The notes under the pieces were generated by a model. The model ran no database searches. It had not been told where the DNA came from and was given only the letters and a program-made list of their open reading frames with translations. The position numbers were made by a program, and so were the translations under genes. 41,176 nt of DNA from a virus: the IMG/VR virus record IMGVR_UViG_3300032116_000480, positions 1 to 41,176 of that record, one strand, 5' to 3'. Of this stretch, positions 1-6,878 are shown in pieces (within the stretch, counting starts at the first letter, position 1; each line of letters opens with the position of its first letter).

Positions 1-263
1 CCGAAGCGGTGATCACCGTGGGCTGGCGCTGCAACGGCACACAGGACAGCTACAGCGCAAGCGTGTACTCCACCTGCTCACTGCCCCCTGCTGACCCGGC
101 AAACTTCACCCCCTACGCTGATCTGACTCAGGACATCGTGCTGGGCTGGATCTGGGCGAATGGTGTGGACAAGGACGCGACTGAGGCTGCGGTACAAGCT
201 CAGATCGACAACCAAATCAACCCTCCTGTGATTCAGCCACCCTTGCCTTGGAGTCAAGCATGA
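1..263 (+). CDS. Partial phage protein, 5' end outside window
   Basis: The open frame continues to the left edge of the window, so only the last 87 codons are seen. The first GTG, at 9, need not be the real start. The C-terminal part contains the motif WRCNGT, a YSASVYSTC stretch with two cysteines, and the helix-like DIVLGWIWANGVDKDATEAA. From memory this resembles small conserved phage proteins found near the endolysin and virion genes. That is a family impression, and no function is known to me. The stop overlaps the next start (ATGA), so the two are translationally coupled. Confidence 0.7.
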   Translation, partial: EAVITVGWRCNGTQDSYSASVYSTCSLPPADPANFTPYADLTQDIVLGWIWANGVDKDATEAAVQAQIDNQINPPVIQPPLPWSQA

Positions 264-430
264 ACGATCAGAAAATTGAACTGTCCTTGTCCCTCGTGAA
301 CGCTGTTCTTCAGTATCTGGGGACGCGCCCTTACGCGGACATTTATCAACTGGTGCAGGCTATCCAAGCCCAAGCCGCTCCGCAGGTCACCCCGGCTGAA
401 GAGCCTGAAGCTACACAAGAAGCCGCCTAA
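260..430 (+). CDS. Small conserved phage protein (56 aa)
   Basis: The ATG at 260 overlaps the previous stop as ATGA and has GGAG 6 nt upstream, so it is preferred over the in-frame TTG at 248. The first 40 residues look like two amphipathic helices containing LVNAVLQYLGTRPY. The tail is an Ala/Pro/Glu-rich acidic extension. No enzymatic motif is visible. Its position directly before the endolysin, with TAA abutting the next ATG, suggests co-translation with the lysis genes, but this does not establish a lysis role. Confidence 0.7.
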   Translation: MNDQKIELSLSLVNAVLQYLGTRPYADIYQLVQAIQAQAAPQVTPAEEPEATQEAA

Positions 431-907
431 ATGAACTTTGATACCGCTTTCCATCACCTTCTAGGGCACGAGGGGTCGTACTCAAACCACCCGAATGATC
501 CGGGTGGTGAGACCATGTGGGGCATCACGATTGCTGTTGCGCGTGAGCACTGCTACGACGGCCCGATGAAGACCATGCCGACCGATGTCGCCAAGGCGAT
601 CTACAGGAAGTCGTATTGGGATGCGGTTCAAGCCGACAACCTCCCTCCTGTGGTGCGCTATGCGGTGTTTGATGCTGCGGTGAACAGCGGTGTGGGTCAA
701 GCGGTCAAGTGGTTGCAGCAAACCGTTGGTGCGACTCCTGATGGTGTCCTCGGCCCAAAGACCTTGGCTGCGCTCCATGAAATCAATCCTGATGGGCTGC
801 TTCGGAAGATGGTAGCTCGGAGACTCCGGGCGATGACGAACATGCAGGGCTGGCCGATCTTTTCAACGGGCTGGGCTAGACGGATTGCGAGCTTGTTGGA
901 GGCGTGA
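431..907 (+). CDS. Endolysin, glycoside hydrolase family 108-like
   Basis: This is a peptidoglycan hydrolase expected to cleave the glycan backbone at the end of infection. The N-terminus has the GH108 signature: HEGSYSNHPNDPGG at residues 13-26, with Glu14 as the predicted catalytic acid, followed by ETMWGIT. The C-terminal half, from about residue 85 (FDAAVNSGVGQAVKWLQQ and the DGVLGPKTLAAL region), matches the predicted peptidoglycan-binding domain usually fused to GH108. At 158 aa it is close to the usual length for phage members. No signal peptide or transmembrane segment is seen, so export would depend on the holin-like protein two genes downstream. Confidence 0.93.
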   Translation: MNFDTAFHHLLGHEGSYSNHPNDPGGETMWGITIAVAREHCYDGPMKTMPTDVAKAIYRKSYWDAVQADNLPPVVRYAVFDAAVNSGVGQAVKWLQQTVGATPDGVLGPKTLAALHEINPDGLLRKMVARRLRAMTNMQGWPIFSTGWARRIASLLEA

Positions 908-1360
908 GTGATCGACTACCACAAGGCAATCGGAGCAGTAGCTGCCAGTATTGCTGCACTGGGCGGTGGTTACACGCTGTTTGATAAGTTCGGCTGGTTA
1001 GACAGCGCGATCATCGAGTGGGTGCCTGAGCATTTTAAGATTGCAGATAGTAAGATTGGCGAACCAGTGCTAGTCACAGTGGCTCGGATCAAGAAGCGTG
1101 ACGATTGTTCGGTAGAGTCTTTCGTACCGGCGATCAGGGATGGCAAGGGTGTAGTTCATGAGGCGGTGTCGTCTAACCCCAAGTTTTCCGGCCCTGCTGG
1201 GCCAGAGGTTGACACCTTCACCTATTCGCTTACACTCAAAGAAACGCCAGCTCCCGGCAAATCAACGCTGCTTGCTACGATCAAGTACAAGTGCCCAGAG
1301 GGCGAACGAGTTGTGACTTATCCTCGGCATCAAAATCTAACTTTTACACTGAGCAACTAA
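908..1360 (+). CDS. Single-pass membrane protein of the lysis region
   Basis: GTG start directly after the endolysin stop (TGAGTG). Residues 7-27 form one hydrophobic segment rich in Ala, Gly and Ile (AIGAVAASIAALGGGY). The remaining 120 residues are soluble and beta-rich with two cysteines (Cys in DDCSVES and in KYKCPEG). The layout of an N-terminal anchor followed by a periplasmic-sized domain, between endolysin and holin, would fit a spanin-like or other envelope protein. I recognise no family, and there is no lipobox. Function is unassigned. Confidence 0.75.
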   Translation: MIDYHKAIGAVAASIAALGGGYTLFDKFGWLDSAIIEWVPEHFKIADSKIGEPVLVTVARIKKRDDCSVESFVPAIRDGKGVVHEAVSSNPKFSGPAGPEVDTFTYSLTLKETPAPGKSTLLATIKYKCPEGERVVTYPRHQNLTFTLSN

Positions 1361-1361
1361 C

Positions 1362-1862
1362 ATGGCTCCGCTCATCGCCAGTATCGTCTCCGGTCTGATC
1401 TCCAACAACCTACCCAAGGTTGCCCAAGCGGTCGTGGACAAGGGTCTGGACTACGTTCAAGAGAAGACCGGCATCGAGCTGAAGCCGGATATGAATCCGG
1501 AGGAAGTAAAAGCTCTCCGTGAATCAGCCATGAAGCACGAAGAGTTCAAGATTGAGCAAGCCAACAAAAACACGGCTGACGCTCGGGCGATGCAGGTTGC
1601 TGCGTTGCAGCAGGACGATAAGTTCGCCAAGAGGTACGTCCTGTATCTGGCTACCTTCTGGTCGATCACTGCCGTGTCCTACATCTTTCTGATCACTTTC
1701 ACAAATATTCCTGAGACCAATGTTCGGTTTGCAGACACGATCCTTGGGTTTCTCCTTGGTACTGTCGTTGCCACGATCCTGAACTTCTTCCTTGGCTCTA
1801 GCGCAAGCAGCAAAGAGAAGACGGAAGTCTTGGCAGCAGAACTTAAAGAGCAGAAAAGGTAA
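1362..1862 (+). CDS. Holin, 3TM gene-transfer-release type
   Basis: Membrane protein of 166 aa with two clear C-terminal transmembrane helices at residues 92-113 and 124-146, joined by a short loop with a proline, and a weaker hydrophobic N-terminus (residues 3-14). The order amphipathic N-terminus, charged middle, two helices, then GSSASSKEK resembles the '3TM holin' family of gene-transfer agents and phages. It would permeabilise the inner membrane and release the endolysin encoded two genes upstream. The assignment rests on topology and the terminal motif, so a general phage membrane protein is possible. Confidence 0.75.
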   Translation: MAPLIASIVSGLISNNLPKVAQAVVDKGLDYVQEKTGIELKPDMNPEEVKALRESAMKHEEFKIEQANKNTADARAMQVAALQQDDKFAKRYVLYLATFWSITAVSYIFLITFTNIPETNVRFADTILGFLLGTVVATILNFFLGSSASSKEKTEVLAAELKEQKR

Positions 1863-1864
1863 TC

Positions 1865-2119
1865 ATGGCTAAGAGTCCAGCATGGCAACGCAAGGAAGGC
1901 AAGAATCCCGCTGGTGGTTTGAATGCCAAAGGACGCGCCAGCTACAACGCAGCCAATCCGGGCAAGCCGGGGCTGAAGGCTCCGCAACCGGAAGGTGGCT
2001 CACGCCGGGACTCATTTTGCGCCCGGATGAAAGGGATGAAGAAGAAGCTGACTTCCGCGAAGACAGCAAATGATCCCAACAGCCGTATCAACAAAAGCCT
2101 GCGGGCGTGGAAGTGTTAA
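1865..2119 (+). CDS. Small basic conserved phage protein, DUF6321-like
   Basis: This 84-aa protein begins MAKSPAWQRKEGKNPAGGLN and continues with RASYNAANPGKPGLKAPQP, FCARMKGMKKKL and a C-terminal block NDPNSRINKSLRAW. I associate this pattern with a short, highly conserved protein of marine and freshwater phages (DUF6321, from memory). It is strongly basic. No biochemical role is known to me, and the charge suggests nucleic-acid or virion-DNA contact (inference). An AAAAGG site precedes the ATG. It opens the run of small basic genes. Confidence 0.8.
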   Translation: MAKSPAWQRKEGKNPAGGLNAKGRASYNAANPGKPGLKAPQPEGGSRRDSFCARMKGMKKKLTSAKTANDPNSRINKSLRAWKC

Positions 2120-2128
2120 GGAACAATC

Positions 2129-2722
2129 ATGGGACGCCGAAACAGACCAGCACAACCGGGGTATCGGTATCGATCCCCGAATCAGACCAATGCGGAAGAT
2201 CTGTTTCCTAACCTACAGGAAGATGTAATCGCTTCTCAAAGAGCTGATACGGAGCGGATTCGTAAAGGCCTTAACACCGATCAGATCCAGAACCCGGCTA
2301 ATCGCCGACGCTCTCAGGAAGCAGGTGGGCGAGCTACCTTGCGTTCTCTTGGTCGTGCAGGGCTCATGGGTGCTGCTTTCCAAGGCGGCAAAGATATTGG
2401 TGAAGAGCTTGAACGCCGGGTTCCCGCCGTTGGTAAAGCTGCTGACGCATTGATTGAGAAGAGTGGCGTGGGCGCTCTCGCTCGTCGAGGTGCTGTCTCT
2501 CCGGGGCGGGTTGAGTTGACCGATGAGGCTCGTCAACGACTGACCGACAAAGATGATTCCGAAGACGCTGCCCGGTCTCGGAAGATGGACTATGAGCGCG
2601 AACGCGAACTTCACAAGGGCGCGGAGCGTAAAGGTTTCGCTAAAGGTGGTATGGTCAGCTCTGCTTCCAAGCGTGGAGATGGCATTGCCCAGCGTGGTAA
2701 GACCCGTTGCAAGGTGTGTTGA
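2129..2722 (+). CDS. Basic protein with shared C-terminal tail (copy 1)
   Basis: A 197-aa protein with AAGGA upstream of its ATG. The body is charged and probably helical, with a short Gly/Ala-rich patch (LGRAGLMGAAFQGGKDIGE). The last 26 residues carry KGGMVSSASKRGDGIAQRGK followed by TRCKVC. The same tail recurs in the genes at 2957, 3306 and 4299. The Cys-X3-Cys ending is peculiar to this copy. No known enzyme or fold is recognised. The tail family suggests a common partner or a common destination such as the virion (inference). Confidence 0.75.
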   Translation: MGRRNRPAQPGYRYRSPNQTNAEDLFPNLQEDVIASQRADTERIRKGLNTDQIQNPANRRRSQEAGGRATLRSLGRAGLMGAAFQGGKDIGEELERRVPAVGKAADALIEKSGVGALARRGAVSPGRVELTDEARQRLTDKDDSEDAARSRKMDYERERELHKGAERKGFAKGGMVSSASKRGDGIAQRGKTRCKVC

Positions 2723-2970
2723 TGGAAATGCAACTTTGGAATACAGTCTTAACCGTAGCTCTTGGACTGATTGCTTGGGTCTTCAAAGAGAAGGCCGCAG
2801 AGCTTAAGCGTCTTGAGATCCTCTTGAACAAAACACGGGAGGAAGTCGCCAAAGAGTATGTAACTAAGTCTGAGGTGCACACCGACATCAATCGGGTATT
2901 AGACCGACTGGATCGCCTCGAAGCAAAGATTGATGCCTTCATCAAGGAAAGAAGGCATGCAGCCAGTTAA
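2722..2970 (+). CDS. Membrane-anchored coiled-coil protein (82 aa)
   Basis: The start ATG at 2722 overlaps the preceding TGA. One N-terminal transmembrane helix (about residues 5-23, WNTVLTVALGLIAWVFK) is followed by a heptad-rich coiled coil from residue 28 on, including TDINRVLDRLDRLEAKIDAF. This architecture is typical of hemolysin XhlA-like phage proteins and of inner-membrane spanin subunits. The gene lies about 1 kb after the holin. I call only topology. A role in lysis is plausible but unproven. Confidence 0.75.
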   Translation: MEMQLWNTVLTVALGLIAWVFKEKAAELKRLEILLNKTREEVAKEYVTKSEVHTDINRVLDRLDRLEAKIDAFIKERRHAAS

Positions 2971-3304
2971 AGGTATCAAGTTCAAAGGTAGGTCGAAACC
3001 TCGACCTGAACAGCAGGCTCTCAACAAACAAAAGACCGCTCAGGGGTCTTCAGAACTTTTTAAGGATGGTGGTGCCATGAAAGAGTCCAAAGCTATGATG
3101 GGTAAAGAGATCGCCTTCATGAAAAAGAAGGGGGCTCCGAAGTCCATGATCAAGCATGAGATGGCGGAAGCCAAGGGTATGAAGTACGGTGGCGCAGCCA
3201 AGAAGATGGCCTCGGGTGGCTACACTCGTGCTGCTGACGGTGTTGCGAGCAAAGGCAAAACCAAGGCCAAACAAGTCACGATGCGCATGGGTGGAAAGTG
3301 CTGA
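2957..3304 (+). CDS. Basic protein with shared tail motif (copy 2)
   Basis: The ATG at 2957 lies inside the previous gene (14 nt overlap) with an AAGG/GAAAGAAGG site upstream, so it is preferred to earlier in-frame codons. The product is 115 aa and very rich in Lys and Met: MKESKAMMGKEIAFMKKKGA and SMIKHEMAEAKGMKYGG. A tail block (SGGYTRAADGVASKGKTKAK) matches the tails of neighbouring proteins, but here a further VTMRMGGKC follows it. Nothing catalytic is visible. A nucleic-acid-binding or packaged protein is one possibility. Confidence 0.75.
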   Translation: MQPVKGIKFKGRSKPRPEQQALNKQKTAQGSSELFKDGGAMKESKAMMGKEIAFMKKKGAPKSMIKHEMAEAKGMKYGGAAKKMASGGYTRAADGVASKGKTKAKQVTMRMGGKC

Positions 3305-3305
3305 T

Positions 3306-3626
3306 ATGTCTAATACAGCCAAAAAAGCTCCGCCTAAACGCCCTCAAGTGGTTGGACCCTTCCAAGGGGTGAACCCGCCTGAAGACGTTGGCGCTCCCCC
3401 TGCAGAACCGCCTAAACCTCAAGTCAACGAGCTGACGCCCTCTGCTGAAACCTTGAAGAAGGTGGAGGAAGAACGTAAGCTCGATGAGCTGCGTGATACG
3501 TCAGGTAAAGCTGCGGAAACTTCTCGCCGAGCCTCTATGGGTACAACGAACAAGGCTAAAGGTGGCTACGTCAAAGCTGCTGATGGCTGCGCTCAGCGCG
3601 GTAAGACCAAAGGTAAGTACCTATGA
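3306..3626 (+). CDS. Proline-rich protein with shared tail motif (copy 3)
   Basis: The start at 3306 lies 1 nt after the previous stop. Earlier in-frame codons lie inside the upstream gene and encode unlikely sequence. The 106-aa product has a Pro/Lys-rich N-terminus (KKAPPKRPQVVGPF), a charged helical middle (LKKVEEERKLDELRD), and ends with GGYVKAADGCAQRGKTKGKY plus Leu. This tail is the cleanest version of the motif shared with three other genes in this cluster. No known function. Confidence 0.75.
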   Translation: MSNTAKKAPPKRPQVVGPFQGVNPPEDVGAPPAEPPKPQVNELTPSAETLKKVEEERKLDELRDTSGKAAETSRRASMGTTNKAKGGYVKAADGCAQRGKTKGKYL

Positions 3627-4069
3627 TGGCCTCTCGCGGCATGGGTATCATTAACCCAGCCAAAGTACCTAAGCGGAAACAAAGGAGGGACGATACCTCC
3701 TTTGATGAGTACGCCGAGGGTGGTTTGGTTCCTGAGTCCCCCGGCTCTTTAGCTGGGGAGTACAGCACTGCGCTGGACACAGACTTGGAGACCGCGAAGA
3801 AGAAAGCACAGACCCGTAAGCAGGTACAGACTGTAAGAGATATTGAGTCCGAGCAGCAGCTGCGTAAGCGGCTGCGTAGCTATGCCGAGGGTGGTACGAG
3901 TAAAGTAAATGAAGCCGGGAACTACACCAAACCGGGAATGCGTAAGGCTCTGTTCAACCGCATCAAGGCGTCTGCAACTCAAGGCACCGCTGCGGGTCAG
4001 TGGTCCGCTCGGAAAGCACAGCTCCTAGCTAAGCAGTACAAAGCGAAGGGCGGGGGGTATCGAGATTGA
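3623..4069 (+). CDS. Conserved small phage protein with KVNEAGNYTKPGMRK motif
   Basis: Start ATGATG overlaps the previous stop. The 148-aa protein carries two YAEGG signatures (near residues 31 and 88). Its C-terminal block, KVNEAGNYTKPGMRKALFNR then QWSARKAQLLAKQYKAKGGG, is one I recognise as recurring in aquatic phage proteins, sometimes annotated as DUF5872-like. The middle is a charged helix. It is strongly basic, with no enzymatic residues evident. The (F/Y)AEGG signature links it to the large internal proteins at 17164 and 19595. Confidence 0.75.
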   Translation: MMASRGMGIINPAKVPKRKQRRDDTSFDEYAEGGLVPESPGSLAGEYSTALDTDLETAKKKAQTRKQVQTVRDIESEQQLRKRLRSYAEGGTSKVNEAGNYTKPGMRKALFNRIKASATQGTAAGQWSARKAQLLAKQYKAKGGGYRD

Positions 4070-4302
4070 AAGCTCCTCAGCAGTCGCTTAAAAGTTGGAC
4101 TGACCAAAAATGGAGAACGAAGAGTGGTAAACGATCTACTGACACGGGTGAAAGATATCTTCCAGAAGCTGCGATCAAAGCTCTTTCGCCCCAAGAGTAT
4201 GCCGCCACAACCCGAGCCAAACGAGCAGGCAAAGCCTCCGGTAAGCAGTTTGTGAAGCAACCCAAGGGCATCGCTCAGAAGACCGCGAGGTACAGAACGT
4301 GA
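4066..4302 (+). CDS. Small basic conserved phage protein (78 aa)
   Basis: TTG start in a TTGA overlap with the previous stop, with a G-rich tract about 10 nt upstream. The sequence begins with SLKSWTDQKWRTKSGKRS. It ends with a block I recognise from other phages: ALSPQEYAATTRAKRAGKAS, then KQFVKQPKGIAQKTARYRT. In other phages this block is often found with the KVNEAGNYTKPGMRK-type block of the preceding gene, so the pair may be one functional unit split in two. Very basic, role unknown. Confidence 0.7.
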   Translation: MKAPQQSLKSWTDQKWRTKSGKRSTDTGERYLPEAAIKALSPQEYAATTRAKRAGKASGKQFVKQPKGIAQKTARYRT

Positions 4303-4712
4303 AAAAATTGCTTGGGACACTGTCTCCCATCTACGGCATGGCAACGGGTCACGGACTTTTTGGTAAAGATGTCGGTCTATTACCCGCTGCGGCTAAGCGA
4401 ATGCGTGAAGAAGGGAAAGATGGTAAGTCAAAAAAACTGCTTGGGACACTGTCTCCCATCTACGGCATGGCAACGGGTCACGGACTTTTTGGTAAAGATG
4501 TCGGTCTATTACCCGCTGCGGCTAAGCGAATGCGTGAAGAAGAAGCTGGCTCTGCTGCGCAAACTCCATCTAGCGCAACCGATCAAGCTGCTCTACAACC
4601 AGTAACGAGTATGCCCGATGTGGGTATGAAAAAAGGTGGCAAAGTTAGTTCGGCTTCAAGCCGTGCTGATGGGTGTGCACAGCGGGGTAAAACGCGTGGG
4701 AGAGTAGTCTAA
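4299..4712 (+). CDS. Protein with internal tandem duplication and shared tail (copy 4)
   Basis: GTG start overlapping the previous stop (GTGA). The 137-aa product contains a 37-residue unit twice in tandem (residues 2-38 and 45-81; core LSPIYGMATGHGLFGKDVG). An Ala/Ser-rich linker follows, then the shared tail KKGGKVSSASSRADGCAQRG followed by KTRGRVV. The duplication is almost perfect at DNA level, so it is recent. The repeat unit is hydrophobic and glycine-rich and could be membrane-associating (inference). No family recognised. Confidence 0.75.
   Translation: MKKLLGTLSPIYGMATGHGLFGKDVGLLPAAAKRMREEGKDGKSKKLLGTLSPIYGMATGHGLFGKDVGLLPAAAKRMREEEAGSAAQTPSSATDQAALQPVTSMPDVGMKKGGKVSSASSRADGCAQRGKTRGRVV
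4302..4542 (+). repeat. 112-bp direct tandem duplication inside a coding gene
   Basis: Positions 4302-4413 and 4431-4542 are identical except for one base (T4308 versus C4437), at a period of 129 bp (43 codons). The reading frame is preserved. The single difference is a silent Leu change. Confidence 0.97.
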
Positions 4713-4984
4713 TGGCTAGCAAGTTTCCTGATCTGACCGGCGACGGCAAAGTTACTCAAGCCGACGTTCTCAAAGGGCGTGGTGTTGAGGGTATGAAGAA
4801 GGGCGGCAGTGCCAAGAACTGGATCGCTGGTGCGATCAAGAAGCCCGGTGCCCTTCGCTCCTCTTTGGGCGTAAAGGAGGGGCAGAAGATCCCAGCAAAG
4901 AAACTAGCAGCAGCTGCAAAGAAGCCCGGTAAAATGGGCCAACGTGCGCGACTCGCGCAAACTTTGAAAGGGTTTAACCGATGA
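4712..4984 (+). CDS. Small basic protein with EF-hand/dockerin-like loop
   Basis: TAATG overlap with the previous gene. Residues 7-18 (DLTGDGKVTQAD) have the spacing of a calcium-binding loop of the EF-hand or dockerin type, with acidic or hydroxyl groups at positions 1, 3, 5, 9 and 12. The rest is basic: KNWIAGAIKKPGALRSSLGV and AKKLAAAAKKPGKMGQRARL. I recall similar proteins in other aquatic phages, of unknown role. Calcium binding is inferred from the loop only. Confidence 0.75.
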   Translation: MASKFPDLTGDGKVTQADVLKGRGVEGMKKGGSAKNWIAGAIKKPGALRSSLGVKEGQKIPAKKLAAAAKKPGKMGQRARLAQTLKGFNR

Positions 4985-5151
4985 ACCCATTTGCACATAT
5001 GCCGCAAGAGAGTCTTCTTATGACTCTGGACGCTGTTCGGGCACATGCAGCCATGCAAGAGCGTTTGTTTGGCACAGTTAATGACTACCTCAAAGACTCC
5101 TTGAATGCGCTTGAGAAGGCTCTCGCCGACAAGACTGCAAAGGCTGAGTGA
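4981..5151 (+). CDS. Small helical protein (56 aa)
   Basis: The ATG at 4981 overlaps the previous stop (ATGA) and the stop overlaps the next ATG (TGATG), filling an otherwise non-coding gap exactly. The product begins MNPFAHMPQESLLMTLDAVR and is a predicted amphipathic helix throughout, ending in KALADKTAKAE. No family recognised. The precise start/stop coupling on both sides is the main evidence that it is expressed. Confidence 0.7.
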   Translation: MNPFAHMPQESLLMTLDAVRAHAAMQERLFGTVNDYLKDSLNALEKALADKTAKAE

Positions 5152-6134
5152 TGGCAACCACCTCTGGAACCGTTTCGTTTAACCTCGATCTGGCTGAGCT
5201 GGTCGAGGAAGCTTTTGAACGAGCCGGTGCGGAGTTGCGCACGGGCTACGACCTGCGTACTGCTCGCCGTAGCCTGAACATCATGTTCGCCGACTGGGCG
5301 AACCGTGGCATCAATATGTGGACGATGGAGCAGGGAGTGATCCCGCTCAACACAGGTCAAGCCACCTATCTGCTGCCCAACGATACGGTTGATCTCCTTG
5401 AGCATGTCATTCGCACCCAAGCGAACAATACGAGCAATCAAGCGGATCTGACCATCACTCGAATTAGCGTCTCTACGTACGCAACGATTCCTAACAAGTT
5501 GACTACGGGGCGTCCGATTCAGATTCTTATCAATCGTTACACGGGGCAGGATTCGATCTCTTCCTATCAGCTCACTGGTACTCTGAACACTACGGACACT
5601 ACCCTTACGCTGAGCAGCACAACTGGTGCTTCGCCGACTAACACGTTGCCGGGGTCGGGTGTCATCAAGATCGACAACGAGTACATTTACTACAACGAGC
5701 TGGTGCAGACAACTCCAAGCAACGGGCTGACTAGCGGCGTCTACACTCTGTACAACTGCATCCGAGGGTACAACGACACCACCGCTGCTTCTCATCTGAG
5801 CTCTGCAACTATCTACAAAGTCAACGCTCCGTCTGTGACGGTTTGGCCGACTCCTAATGCGGGTGGCGACTATCAGTTGGTGTACTGGCGGTTGCGTAGG
5901 ACTCAGGATGCTGGAGACGGCGACAACATCATGGATGTGCCGTTCAGGTTTATTCCTTGTATGGCTGCTGGGCTGGCGTACTACATCGCAGGCAAGATTC
6001 CGTCAGGGTACGAGCGCTTGCCTATGCTTAAAGCTCAGTACGATGAGGCATGGGGTTTGGCATCTGAAGAAGATCGTGAGAAGGCTTCAGTGCGGTTCGT
6101 TCCCCGGCAGCAGTTCATTGGAAGTGGGCCGTAA
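5151..6134 (+). CDS. Head-tail connector/adaptor protein with inserted beta module
   Basis: This 327-aa protein starts at the ATG overlapping the previous TGA. The N-terminus (AFERAGAELRTGYDLRTARR, then LNIMFADWANRGINMWTME) and C-terminus (MDVPFRFIPCMAAGLAYYIA, then EEDREKASVRFVPRQ) are typical of podovirus gp4/gp11-like connectors that sit below the portal. Assignment is by recollection of similar proteins and by its place before the other adaptor genes. Residues 141-223 look like an insertion: a DSE/DNE...GYNDTTAASH beta module that recurs twice in the nozzle protein at 14060. The flanks (NRYTGQDS and VTVWPTPNAG) read as one continuous domain without it. Confidence 0.75.
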   Translation: MATTSGTVSFNLDLAELVEEAFERAGAELRTGYDLRTARRSLNIMFADWANRGINMWTMEQGVIPLNTGQATYLLPNDTVDLLEHVIRTQANNTSNQADLTITRISVSTYATIPNKLTTGRPIQILINRYTGQDSISSYQLTGTLNTTDTTLTLSSTTGASPTNTLPGSGVIKIDNEYIYYNELVQTTPSNGLTSGVYTLYNCIRGYNDTTAASHLSSATIYKVNAPSVTVWPTPNAGGDYQLVYWRLRRTQDAGDGDNIMDVPFRFIPCMAAGLAYYIAGKIPSGYERLPMLKAQYDEAWGLASEEDREKASVRFVPRQQFIGSGP

Positions 6135-6523
6135 TGGGGAATAGGTTTGCTTCTGGTAAAAACGCTATCGCTGAATGCGATAGGTGTGGGCAGCGGTACA
6201 AGCTAAAGATTCTTCGCAAAGAGATCATTAAGACTAAAAATTACAATTTGCTGGTGTGTCCGCAATGTTGGGACCCAGACCACCCGCAGTTGCAGCTTGG
6301 GATGTATCCTGTAGATGATCCCCAAGGACTTCGTGATCCTCGTCCTGACACTTCTTATCGTGTGTCTGGGCCTTTGGCTAACGGTAGTCTTGGTGAAGGT
6401 AGCCGAGTTTTTCAGTGGGGCTGGAACCCTGTAGGTGGGTCCAGCAGTTTCGATGCTGCGCTAACTCCAAACAACTTGGCGCTGACCATCCAACTTGGTA
6501 CAGTTACTGTCGTAACGACGTAG
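6134..6523 (+). CDS. Zinc-ribbon virion-cluster protein
   Basis: TAATG overlap with the connector gene. Two CXXC knuckles (Cys15-Cys18 in AECDRCGQRY and Cys42-Cys45 in VCPQCWDPDHPQ) form a probable structural zinc ribbon. The motif DDPQGLRDPRPDTSYR follows, and the C-terminus is a beta-rich, Ser/Thr-rich extension. The N-terminal 80 residues resemble a conserved phage protein found next to connectors and adaptors. Its exact virion role is not known to me. The metal site is inferred from cysteine spacing. Confidence 0.75.
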   Translation: MGNRFASGKNAIAECDRCGQRYKLKILRKEIIKTKNYNLLVCPQCWDPDHPQLQLGMYPVDDPQGLRDPRPDTSYRVSGPLANGSLGEGSRVFQWGWNPVGGSSSFDAALTPNNLALTIQLGTVTVVTT

Positions 6524-6532
6524 GAGTCCATC

Positions 6533-6688
6533 ATGGACAAGAAAGTCATGAAAGGGGTCGCCGACAAGGCGGTCAAAGCTCACGAAAAGCGGATGCACAA
6601 AGGCATGAAGAAAGGCGGCGTTACTGGCGAGATGGCGCGCAAGTACGGTCGCAACATGGCCCGCGTCATGAATCAGCGGGGTGGCTGA
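6533..6688 (+). CDS. Small basic protein (51 aa), GGVTGEMARKYGRNMARVMNQ type
   Basis: ATG at 6533 with TAGGAG about 6 nt upstream. The product is very basic. It begins MDKKVMKGVADKAVKAHEKR and ends with a conserved-looking block KKGGVTGEMARKYGRNMARV followed by MNQRGG, which I recognise from other phage genomes. It lies between the zinc-ribbon protein and the adaptor, 1 nt before the next ATG. Function unknown. The charge and GG-containing block fit the small basic family at 1865-5151. Confidence 0.75.
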   Translation: MDKKVMKGVADKAVKAHEKRMHKGMKKGGVTGEMARKYGRNMARVMNQRGG

Positions 6689-6689
6689 G

Positions 6690-6878
6690 ATGGCTACCAA
6701 ACCCGCTAAGAGTAAAGACCCGAACACCTTGACGGCTCCTCAGATGGGGCCGCGTAGTATGCTGCCTCGCGTAAGTGTGGGCGATCCCGGTGCTAGCGAT
6801 GTCAAAACTACCGGCATCAAGATCCGTGGTACTGGTGCTGCTACTAAAGGCGTCATGAGCCGAGGCCCGATGGCATGA
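6690..6878 (+). CDS. Small basic protein (62 aa), TTGIKIRGTGAATKG type
   Basis: ATG at 6690, one base after the preceding stop. GTG 6681 is in frame but lies within the upstream gene. The C-terminus, VKTTGIKIRGTGAATKGVMS then RGPMA, is a recurrent phage signature. The N-terminal half is variable and proline-rich. It overlaps the adaptor gene by 4 nt (ATGA). Function unknown. Its fixed position just before an adaptor suggests a structural or assembly role (inference). Confidence 0.75.
   Translation: MATKPAKSKDPNTLTAPQMGPRSMLPRVSVGDPGASDVKTTGIKIRGTGAATKGVMSRGPMA

Noticed and set aside
5085-5795. Minus-strand open frame of 236 codons opposite the connector
   Set aside because: Arg/Ser/Val-rich mirror sequence with no start signal. 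The plus-strand protein has recognisable conserved blocks.
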